Shown in pieces: positions 43,334 through 53,580 of a stretch of 64,000 bases of DNA. Made by a program: the position numbers and the translations under genes. The notes under the pieces were generated by a model that saw only the letters and a list, made by a program, of their open reading frames with translations, was not told the DNA's origin and did no database searches. Location of the stretch: positions 34,569,534-34,633,533 of the forward strand of contig OZ024905.1 in the NCBI GenBank assembly GCA_964017125.1, written 5' to 3'. The DNA is from Flabesymbios commensalis (lineage: Eukaryota; Annelida; Polychaeta; Terebellida; Flabelligeridae). Numbering within the stretch: the stretch's first letter is position 1; each line of letters starts with the position of its first letter.

Positions 43334-46300
43334 CTGTAGAACAATGCTACAAAAGATTGCTTAACGGTTTAATTGTAGTATCAGCTAGGTGTGCTTAATA
43401 ACATATCACAAATTTACCAAAATCTGACCTGGCATGCAAAAAGTAGAATTTTTAAGATGGCCGTCAAATCCTTGCATTGTCAGTTTGTTTTCAGCTATAT
43501 AGTGTACTTCACACACCAGTCAAAATAATGTTTTTAAAATCCAAGATGGCGGACTAAAATGGCCACCGAACTGTGAATATTGAAGGAATAAATAAGAATC
43601 ATTCCATACATCATTTCTAATCTACAATATTTACCGTATTACTGCAGGAACTAGCTAAGGCTCAGTAGGGCTGTCGAGGTCCATCTTGTTTGACGTTGAG
43701 AATTGATTGCATATTGTCTGGACATAAAAAACGGCAAATGGTCAATTAACCTCAAGAGAGGGTTGAAGGTCATAAAAAATCAATAAAATATAAATCTTTG
43801 TTATAAAGTCATATTTATACTCAAGTTGTTGGAAATTAAACACTGATTACTAATATATAGGGCCTACATTATATTGCCAAAAATTATGGGGTCAAATGTC
43901 ACTTATTCAAGACGGCACCCTCAGTAGAGACATGCATACCATTTTGACAAAATGATCCCCGGAATTACAAGTCTCTGATACACCACATCTTTCAGCTTTG
44001 AAGAGGTTGACAGGGGTTTATGTACACGTTCTTTGCTCTGCTCTATTTTCTTCTCTGATACATGTGTTTGTTTTTCATCATTCTCCTGATAGGTATTGAA
44101 TCTGTCGAAATGCTCTCAGCCCCACTCACATTGATGACGTGGGCCTACACGCGAATGGGGAATATGTATAATATTAATGCGATTGAACGAACCTAAATAC
44201 ACCTAGCTGTTGAATTCAGAAATCATTCATAATTATTTTAAAGGCAACATACTATAACATACTATACTATAACACTGCTAGACAGTGGCTCGTCATCCCA
44301 CTATAAAAATAGTCGACTATCTTGGAAGGGTATAGTTAATAAACAGTGTTTAAAATACTTTCCGCCACTCGAATCTCTTGATACTTTTTGAGTTTATAGG
44401 AGACATATTTATGAGTAGGAAACAACAGTCAGAAATTCTGTTGCAATTTGTGTGAGGTTTGGCTATTATTTGAAACACAATGATCATCATAGTCTGCCCT
44501 GGCAACACTGAAATGATATAAGAGTCGAGTTATTACCGCTATGTGAATCTACCTTATTCGCTCTGCATTGTATTGATAACGTCCTGATTCGCATTAATTC
44601 ATTATGAATCGCCGTCATTCGCATTGGGATCTACCTTATTCGTATTTCGTCTCATCCCATCGTTGCGCAACGTTGCAATCCGTAGCTATCCTTTGAAGTT
44701 CGTGAATTAAATTGTACTGCATCGTATCTCCAGGCCGTAAATAGCAACGATTCAGCACGACAAGCAACGACAACCGTATATGTACCGTGTTGCGTCGAGT
44801 CAGTTCTCTCTGATTCCTTGCTCATCGCCAAACTCTTCCAATGCGAACCAACCCGTTACGCTGCGAAGCGATACGAAGAGCAATACGAAGTGCAAAGAAC
44901 TGATTCGAACCGATTCAAACTGCTACGAACTGTAAGGAACTACAACGAATGGGTTTCATTTGTATTGGCAGTACGGATGTTTTAAACAGTTTGAAACATC
45001 CGTGTCGGCTTGGCGAACCGTTGAGAACCGTGAGATTTTTTTGAGAATTGACACGCTCTAGCACGGAACAATACGACAGTGGCGAATCAGCTGGCGATCT
45101 AATACGGATTCACATCCGTATCAGTTCGTCATCATGATTCGCGACAGTGTGACTGGGGCATAACTACGCATTTATCCAACCAACGGGTAACAAACGCGAA
45201 GCGTTAGCACGTTGACAAATTGTTTTGATGTTTGGACAGCGTTGTGGATGGCGGACAAACATTAGGTAGACATTAAGTCAATTGCGAATTTTTGCTAGGA
45301 GGCTAATAGTTGCAATCGGGATAAGCAATTAAGCTCATTATACAGGAGTAACAGGACAACAGAAACTAAGCCATGCCATGCATTTTGGCTCAGAAGCTGC
45401 AGCCGGTGTATTTTTTTTTATTTGGGTGGGGGGTTTGTTGAAGGACAGACCTTCGATGTAATTGGCTTGCGTTATTTGGATTTCTAACTGCTACGTTACT
45501 GTTTATAGGGGTGTAAAACATTATCTTTAACTATCAAATATTAAAAATCCCGTATAAATGTGAAATTATAACGGTTTTCTAATATTACTAGTATTGAATG
45601 TGACTCTGATGGTACCAGCAAATTATTGGATCACCCTAATATTTGTAAAAAAAACTTTTAAATTATACGATATACTACACCGGAAGAAAACACTAAAATA
45701 AGTAAATTAAAATTCCTTCAACAACTGGAGACGTTTTAATTTTTAGGGGCGCTTAATTTTGGGCAAGGGTCGTATTATTCCACATCTTGACCTCTAGTGA
45801 CCTTGAACTTCACTCAATCATATTGATTTTTATATCATCCGGGTCTACAGTCGTCATTTTTGAGAGCTTGAATGTTGCTGCAGGTGGGTTTTCAGAGATG
45901 ATTTTGAAGGCATAAGATCGTAATTTCGGCTAGTTTTTTTCAATTTTATATTTTTATACAAAATCTCGAATATCTCGCTTACTGTCAGGTTTCAGAATGT
46001 TCACCCTCGCTAAAAATGTGCCCCAGTGGTCTACTATCAAAAACAGGTGGGTGATTTCGGTGCCATTTTTGTACGCAAACACCCCTTGGCTCCAGGACTA
46101 CATATACAACCTGTATCTCCTCCTGATCTCATCGTCATCGTAGGCCTACGCATCTAATGAATGGGTTCGATCCCTGAATAGGCCTACCTGCTTTCTAAAG
46201 TGTCTGCTGTTATTATATACACGTAAGTGAAGATACACAGCCATTTTGTCACGAACGTACTTGACACAAACAAAATGCGTGGAGCTCTAAAGTTTATATT

Positions 46301-47701
46301 TTTGCGTCTGCGGTAGCCTTGTCCTTGCCGCAGAATTAGACCTGTTTCAGTCGCATAGTCAGCGATGAAAACTGGCCGTAAACCTTTATGCACACAGCTT
46401 TTTTGTAAACTAACGATCAGCGACAAAATTCAGCACGTTGCGACAGCGATAACGCTTTATGCACCCGACCCCAGGCGTACACGCAATGAAGGCCTACGCA
46501 CTCAATACCGGTTCAATTTTGGGCCAGCGTTGCATCCCATTGTTGGCTCAATGCCGGTCAATCGTATTCGACGCTGGCCCAACATTGAAACAGAATTGGG
46601 TGATTGTCCCGTGTTTGCTCTGACTGCACTGACGCTCTATCCCCCGAAAGGCCACTACCCGATAACACGATACATTGGCCCAATTGTGAAATACTGTTGG
46701 GCCACCGTCTGCGACGCTGGGCCAACATTATTCCAACCAAAACCCTTTAAGCTCTTAACCACGAAAATAATCGTGAATATCTTTTTTTCTGAAGACTTTT
46801 TAAACACGAAAGTACTTAACCTAGGGAGCTCAAACGTTATATTGCACATGTTCATAAGGACTGGTGTACAAAAATGTCAACCGTTTTCCAAGCACAACAC
46901 CCCTCTTTCCCCTAAATAGGACACAGACTCGGGCAACATAAACTTAATAGGATACCAGCCGTAGGCCGGTCCTCATGATACACCCTCTAACATATGTTTT
47001 CGCTTTTAAAAGCCTCCCTGTCGCCATTTAATGACTCTCTGCTGTCCCTTAGCCCTTCTCAATTGTCGTTTAAAATCTTTTTATATATCTTTTTTTTGAG
47101 AATATTATTGTAAAAAAAAGATATAAACAAAATATGATTTTATTATAAGTAATCAGTATTAAATTTACGACAATTTAAGTCTACATGACTATATAGCAAA
47201 GATTTTTGTTATTATAATTTTTGTCACCTTTGACCACATATTGAGGTCAATCTGTAGTTTTTTTTATGTCCAGACGTATATAATCAAATTTTACCTAGTC
47301 AAACCTAGTTCCTGTAGTGATATTGAATTGTACATAAGAAATGATGTATGGACGGATTCTTACTAACAGTTATTTCCTTTAATATTTGCAGTTTGGCGAC
47401 CATTTTAGTCCGCTATCTTGGATTTTAAAAATTATATTCAGACTGGTGTGGGTGCCTTGTTAAACCCACCACAAGTGACAATGCGTCAAAATGAGTCCTT
47501 TCGGATGATAAATGGGCAAAAATTGGAATTTCATAGATTTGGCATGTAGGCCCACGTCATCTTCAAAATCTAGTAGGCCTACGCCATCTTCAAAATTACA
47601 CTTTTTGCATTGTGAGCTTTTGGTAAACTTTCGATATATTATTAAGCACACCCGATACTACAATAAACCGCTCAGAAACTTTTTGTAGCAGTTTTATCAG
47701 A
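43334..47701. mobile_element. 4.4-kb element with ~0.53-kb terminal inverted repeats
   Basis: The left arm, 43334 to about 43862, is repeated inverted at about 47145-47701. Matching words include GTAGTATC/GATACTAC, GTGTGCTTAATAA/TTATTAAGCACAC, TTTTAAAATCCAAGAT/ATCTTGGATTTTAAAA and CTGATTACT/AGTAATCAG. Arms differ by substitutions and small gaps, so it is not recent. The interior (43863-47144) has no convincing coding region and itself holds a TIR element (44492-45162) and GGCCCAACATTG remnants (46520-46735). The class is unknown. Confidence 0.65.
44492..45162. mobile_element. CGAA-rich non-autonomous element inside the long-TIR element
   Basis: The left end TGCCCTGGCAACACTGAAAT and the complement of the right end (TGCCCCAGTCACACTGTCGC) are similar. 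Between them the sequence is unusually rich in CGAA/TTCG and TACG words. It contains smaller palindromes (ACGGATGTTT...AAACATCCGT at 44973-45002, TACGGATTCACATCCGTA at 45104). Confidence 0.45.
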
Positions 47702-49307
47702 GTAGGGTAAGCAGCCGATTAAAAAGTGATCATGTCATTTTAAATCTGATCTGTGCCATTTGTAGGATGAACGTGTGGGCCATTTCAGAACATTTGAATA
47801 ACCCACTTGTCATTCCCGTGTAGCCTACAAGGGAACATTAGCTAACACTAACATATTTCAGCTGAGGGGTGTTTGCAGGAGTGCTTGCACGATATTTTTA
47901 ATCTCGGCACAGAGCGGAGGTGAGGACTCTGACGAGCCTTCACACGGTGCAGGTACAATACAACAGCTATTGATGAAGCCTCACAAATTGAAAATGTATA
48001 ACAACACGGAACTGCATGCGAAAAAAATACAACCAGAAATGATTCAACAATTTATTTTCCACAAGCATCCCCATTACTTTACAACATTGATATCATAAGC
48101 TGTTTTTTCTTTATTATCGTCATATTTTCCAATTAAAATAAACAATTGTTAGTATCCTATTTCCACGTAACATACACTATATGTATATATTTCGCAACTC
48201 ATTTCATTAAAAATATGTATGGCACATGATTGTCAATTGAGCAAATAGACTGTGGAATGTCGTGAATAAAAAATAGGGATACAACTCCATATAATTGTCA
48301 TCAAATTTGCAATAATAGCCAATAAATAGCTAATAATATATAAAAATAATATTATTTAATTACAACAAATAATAATGTCATGTGAAACCTGAATCTGTTC
48401 CCAATGTTACATGCGTCATTGTGAAATACCGATGGTATTCCAAACATTTTGAACACTTTCACTAAAATCACAAATTGTAAAGATTAGCGAGCATGATTCT
48501 CTCAACCGAGTTCTCTGTCCGAGTGTGGGGTTTCCTGAATTTTTTTAAATTTTGAAAAAAATTCTTGACTGGATATTTATGATGTAAATGCTTATAACTT
48601 TTCACACTCATTATACATAAATAATAACTAACTGTGTACTGGAATACTTATAATGTCATCAGTAAAATGTGCCATAAATTTAAAGCGTCATCCCGACCAG
48701 TGATATGTTGTATTTTTAAATAACTAGACTAGAAAGAAAAGTTTATATAAACACCTGAGAATTAAGTCACCTGATAAACCTTCTTCAAACGCAAGAGATC
48801 AAATAATTGTAAGGTGATCAAATTATTGATTTCATAGTCAACGTGTTAGTGCTAGTGTTCAAAATATTGAGCACCTTGGAGAAAATGGTCTACTTCAGGG
48901 TGACAAGGTCTGGGTGTGCATAAAATGCTTTATGTCACCTTCCTCATACTATTATTGTGTCAATATCGGACAGAAGGAAGTTGCGAGTACTCTTATTTAA
49001 TGGGAATAATTCACTCCTGGTTAGGTCTTTAAACAGTTGAAACCAATAGATACCGCGATTACTTTCTGAAAATGTGATGCCGTCAAGTAGTTGATATCAT
49101 CAACCTTTTAAACAAAGGGAGAAACATTTGGGTGAAAAAAATCTTAATGCAGATAAAATGACATCGTCTCGGAACAAGACGCGGACGATGAACATAGGTA
49201 TCGTTACATTGCAGTAGGGGTGCATAAACAGAAATAACAGTGCATAATAAGCCGCAGTGGTTTTCAAAATGTGAGTAGATTGATCAGATCATACTAACCA
49301 GGCCCAT
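47702..49307. other. intergenic, nothing recognised
   Basis: AT-rich intergenic DNA. No gene, SINE or inverted repeat identified. Confidence 0.45.
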
Positions 49308-49680
49308 TTAAAGGGACTGGCCCAGGCTAAAATCATCAGAAAATCGGTGATTTTATTTCGGGTTCTTAATATGACCATATGATGTAAACATGTACATAGA
49401 CTAGAACTGCAAATTTTTGTAATTTTTGTGCTGCGCATTCACCAGTTAGGCTAGATATAGAGACGAAATTCCTGATTTCTAATTATTGACAACCACGTCA
49501 AAAATAGGAAATGCGGGAATTTCGTCTCTATATCTAGCCTAACTGGTGAATGTGCAGCACAAAAATTATAAAAAATTGCAGTTCTAGTCTATGTACATGT
49601 TTACATCATATGGTCATATTAAGAACCCGAAATAAAATCACCGATTTTCTGATGATTTTAGCCTGGGCCAGTCCCTTTAA
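49308..49680. mobile_element. 373-bp near-perfect palindromic MITE
   Basis: The left arm from TTAAAGGGACTGGCCCAGGC (49308) to about 49480 is repeated as its reverse complement from about 49508 to GCCTGGGCCAGTCCCTTTAA (49680), with only a few mismatches over about 170 bp. The loop is about 27 bp. No coding capacity. If transcribed it would form a long double-stranded hairpin. Confidence 0.85.
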
Positions 49681-49941
49681 CTAAAAATATTAACTTTTCC
49701 TAACGATTTTCTAATGAAATAAGTGAAGGTGAGGATAAGATCAAAGTTAGTTAAATGAGCCCCCGACATCCTTGAAAGATTATAGCAGGTAGTCAAGTTT
49801 TGTTTAGAAAATAAACATACACATTATTGCACTAGCCGAAAATCACCGCTGTATTGAACTTTGTTATCATACCATCATTTCATTTATTTATCTGAAATTA
49901 TGTCGAGGAAAGCACGTTCACTAATCTAACACATACGACAG

Positions 49942-50223
49942 GTAATTTTCCCATCAGAAATTGAAGTAGGACGTTTCAGAGGGGTTAGCTCTAATGATAG
50001 AATATGTCAAAATTGCAACATGGTTATGGTGGAAAGTGAGGTTCACTTTATATGTGAATTCTCTTCGTATAATGATTTGAGACAGGTCATGAATAATAAG
50101 TATATATTTTTTCATGTAAATGCCACTATGACTGATACATTTGAACTGGTAATGTCAACTAATTGCAGTACTTTTATTTGTCAGGCATGGGATAGGCGTA
50201 ATGAGTATTTGTATAGCAGGTAA
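49942..50223 (+). mobile_element. LINE 3' fragment (C-terminal Cys/His motif)
   Basis: Reads VIFPSEIEVGRFRGVSSNDR then ICQNCNMVMVESEVHFICEF and SSYNDLR, ending at TAA. This is the conserved non-LTR retrotransposon tail 'iE.GRy....eRlCp.C....vEdE.HFll.C..y..lR' with its CxxC...H...C residues. The rest of the element is absent. An AT-rich tail follows. Confidence 0.65.
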
Positions 50224-50332
50224 TATGTAACAGGTATTAACGATGTATAATTTAATTTTTAATTATAATAATTAATAATTTTTAATTAACGATGTATAAT
50301 TTTCGATTATATTATTTATTGTCGTGGTATTG

Positions 50333-50370
50333 GGGTCGTATCTGTCACCATAAAGTGACAGATACGACCC
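50333..50370. repeat. perfect 16-bp hairpin
   Basis: GGGTCGTATCTGTCAC, loop CATAAA, GTGACAGATACGACCC; all 16 pairs match. It lies between the LINE fragment and a GGCCCACCG...GCTGGCCCAAC remnant (50430-50500). Confidence 0.85.
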
Positions 50371-51045
50371 TTTTGTACCTGCTAATGATCATATATGATC
50401 GGGCAGCTACAGGGTATCGCCTCGGTTTTGGCCCACCGTATTCGATGCTGGCCCAACACGGCCCCGACAGTGGGTCGGTCCTGGTGTTTGCCGGGATGAA
50501 AATTACATTATTGTTTAATAATGTTATCTTTTGGCTGTCTCTTTCAGCATATATGTTATCACTACTATTATATTTTGGAGTGACTTATAAGACCAGATGG
50601 GCTAGGTACGATATTTTGATCATATTTATGTTGTCATTACGATTTATTTGTACATGTCACTATAATAAAAAAAATATACAACACAAAAAAAATACCATAC
50701 CCATATATACAAAACGTGCAAATAAACTCCAGAAACACCTTCTAAATATAAAGTCGAAATATACTTCTTGCCAAATAAAAATAATATTAATGATGAAATT
50801 ATTCATATAATACCTCCCACGATAATAGTACATAACATGATATAAAAGATATTTTTTTATTTTTGTACTTTTCTATGGTAGTCATCCACGATAGTAATGC
50901 CTATTCGTGGCTTTCACTACGAGACGTATGGTGAGATCAGCCCACCTTGCACTCTCCCATACCCTTTATTGCACAGTTTGATTTTGCCGTTTCAGATAGA
51001 TATTCGTACGGGAAAATGCATACTGCATCATTGATACGGCAAGAC

Positions 51046-51128
51046 GGGTTCATCTCAGCACATGTCACATCAAGGCCTCGCCTAAAGACTCGGGCTTGAT
51101 GTGTGGTGACTTGCGCTGAGATGAACCC
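51046..51128. repeat. 83-bp foldback
   Basis: GGGTTCATCTCAGC pairs perfectly with GCTGAGATGAACCC, and the inner TCACATCAAG pairs with CTTGATGTGTGG. Weaker similarity continues outward (ATGCATAC/GTATGCAT). Probably a small inverted-repeat transposon. Confidence 0.6.
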
Positions 51129-51912
51129 AACGATGTCGTATGCATATATTCTTGACCTCTGATAAAAAGACCGCAAGTATGAAAATTGACGAAGTGCTTA
51201 TGTATTTCGCTTATTTTGGATTTTAAACATGTTGTAAACCATTACGACAAAAATATATAACATACATACATATTTACTATTAAATTTAAATATATATCGT
51301 CTTTTCATTACACTGGCATATCGGTAGTGATTTATAGGTTTTTGCAATGACAACGGAGATTCGTGCATGGAGTTTGATAAATTTTACTTATACGGCAGTG
51401 ATATGACGAGAAAATTATGTGACATAACTGAGTACGGTGTCAAACAAATATAAAAGAAACTAGAAATATTATATTAAATTGTGTACTAGTAGGCATGGAC
51501 AAAATATGTCCTTAGCAATTTCAAATAAAATACTTCAATTAATTGTAATGTAGGATATAAATCAATTTACACATGTGAATATGAGGTTACATTATTAAAG
51601 AAACGTCTATAGAAAACAAGTAGTTAATACTTGAGCGGCGGATTTAGACCGGGTTGACAGGGTTCCGGAAGCCTGTCAGCGTTTTCAAGTCTAACAAATT
51701 ACAGGGTTTGAGACCTTAAAAAATGGTAAAATAATTGAGTTTTGGGGGGATTAGAGCCCTGTCACCGTTTTGATGATAGGGTTCAAAAACACAACACTGA
51801 TAGTCTATCTTTCGTTGTTGGTAAATTAGGCTGTTTCATTGATCTCACTAAGAGGTGTGAAAGGGTGGGGCAGCAGTAACAAGTGTAATTAAGAGTCACG
51901 CCAAATCATAAT

Positions 51913-52010
51913 GTAGGCCTGACACTGCTCTACAAAGCCAAAAGGCAGTATCTGCTGAGTTGTAGCGCAGGTAGATACTGCCTTTGGCTTTGCACGGCAG
52001 TATAGGCCTA
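51913..52010. repeat. 98-bp foldback (GGCAGTATCTGC type)
   Basis: AAAGCCAAAAGGCAGTATCT pairs with AGATACTGCCTTTGGCTTT, and TAGGCCT/AGGCCTA forms the outer ends. Related words occur at 55300-55430 and 42860-42910. Confidence 0.65.
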
Positions 52011-52279
52011 CAAGTGCAAACTGGTTGTCATTGGGGGACCGACTATTGCATAATATTCACACCACTCTTTGTTTCCAAAGACTTAAATAAATTAAATACA
52101 CCTAGCTTTGAAGGCGTTCTACACATTAAAATTGTAGTACGTTTGTTCTGTTTACCTTTAAATCCCTTTTTTTTTTACTTTTTTATACTCGAGCTGGTAT
52201 ATCCCGCGCTGACCCAGCATTAAACCAACGTGTCGTGAATAGTTATTTCCGTTATTGGTATTACGTAAGGATGAAGTGG

Positions 52280-52427
52280 GATACGCCTATACTTGTGATA
52301 ACTATAAACGATGGATGAGGGGAGTTTTAGCTTTCACGGCTGAGTAAGTTACTCATCCATGAAAGTTAAAACACTAAGCGTCAGTTAAAGGTGACGTTCC
52401 ACAGCTCAGTGACTATATAGGCGTATC
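52280..52427. repeat. 148-bp foldback
   Basis: GATACGCCTATA at the left pairs with TATAGGCGTATC at the right. Inside, GTTTTAGCTTTCA pairs with TGAAAGTTAAAAC. Consistent with a small inverted-repeat element nested in 51637-52590. Confidence 0.6.
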
Positions 52428-52590
52428 TGTAAGGCCTGAATACTAAAGAAAAAAAAATATTTTTTATATTGATTATTGTATCCTTAAATAAAAAATTAAC
52501 GAATATTTAAAACCTGAAAATTGCCATTTAACCTTCATATATATATAATGGTTGGAACCCTGTCAGATTTTTTTCTGGATCCGCCTCTGC

Positions 52591-53482
52591 TATATCGGAT
52601 AAAAAGCTTTGTGCGTGCTTTTGTCACACTTAATTTCACTGAGCTCGTATATTCATAAGAGCTTCCAAAACATTTAAATTATGTTTTTATAATAATATTT
52701 GTTTTGGTAAATGTATTGTAACATTTTTTTGTACTCATTGTATACAATGTGCAACACGTTAGATTCGCAACTTTACAAATTTCAATTAACAATTACTTGT
52801 ATTGACAATTACCTCTTCATCTTATAATAAATTTCAATGTCAGTCATCATTGCGGGGTAGGAAACTAAACATAAAGCTCATTTGGTTCGTACCACCATTA
52901 GCTGATAAGCATAATGAATTTAACCAAATAAACTTCCCATTGCTGTTTGTAAGAAGCCTCGGAGCTGTTTCTCACGACAAAAATGACATAATAAACTTGA
53001 AGTAACAGGCATAAAATATTGAGCAATTGTTGTGGAGATATTCATTTCATGTAGCCTTGGTAACTGGCATATAAATAAAAGGTATGAAACTATACAACAT
53101 AAGATAACATCTCTTTTAGTCAGTGCACACTGAATCAGTAGGACAGTGATAAAATAAATCCATATCCACAAGTTAAATTAAAATAATCAAATTAATATCT
53201 AAATTTTAAATTATATTCAGGCATTGTGTTATACAGAATTTATAATGACTATTAAAACTTTGCCTATCTAAATTTAAAAAAGGGCAAATTATTGTTATTG
53301 AGCGAAGAGTGACATTACCAGTATGGAATAATGTACCTATATTATTCACTGTATCACCATGATCACATTCTTCAATTAATTAGATAATATACCACTGACA
53401 AATACGATAAAAAACTTCTTCCTGCTACAAACTGAAGGTTATTTCATAGTTTTCTTTCATTCTTTACTTTGTTTTCTTTGTG
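52591..53482. other. region downstream of the CBS stop codon
   Basis: AT-rich DNA that should contain the CBS 3' UTR on the minus strand. No clear AATAAA (TTTATT on the plus strand) was found close to the stop. Nothing else recognised. Confidence 0.4.
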
Positions 53483-53580
53483 TTACTGCTGATTACCAGT
53501 CGACAGGAATGTCAGTAGATCAATGCGGGTAACTATTCCAAATATCATTTGTTTGATCGCCACATTGCTGTTTCCTTGAT
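53483..53580 (-). CDS. CBS: CBS terminal exon
   Basis: Encodes (Y)QGNSNVAIKQMIFGIVTRID and LLTFLSTGNQQ, then TAA. Human CBS ends [20 protein letters not shown].... The acceptor is a tandem CAGCAG (NAGNAG). The downstream AG gives HDQRQ-Y-QGN, matching the human Tyr; the upstream AG gives HDQRQ-S-D-QGN. Confidence 0.93.

Larger units (their letters stand above)
51637..52590. mobile_element. hAT-like element, about 950 bp, with nested foldbacks
   Basis: Left GCGGCGGATTTAGACCGGGT...GACAGGGTTCC and right GGAACCCTGTCAG...CTGGATCCGCCTCTGC are inverted, the same GGCGGATCC group as 3558-3695. Two foldbacks lie inside (51913-52010 and 52280-52427). Boundaries are approximate. Confidence 0.5.

Noticed and set aside
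46365-46919. 184-codon open frame
   Set aside because: Runs through the palindromic GGCCCAACATTG remnants inside the long-TIR element; no recognisable domain.
50292-50810. 172-codon open frame with hydrophobic stretches
   Set aside because: AT-rich sequence next to a perfect hairpin and a MITE remnant. Lys/Asn/Ile-rich end, no homology pattern, and it crosses repeat boundaries.
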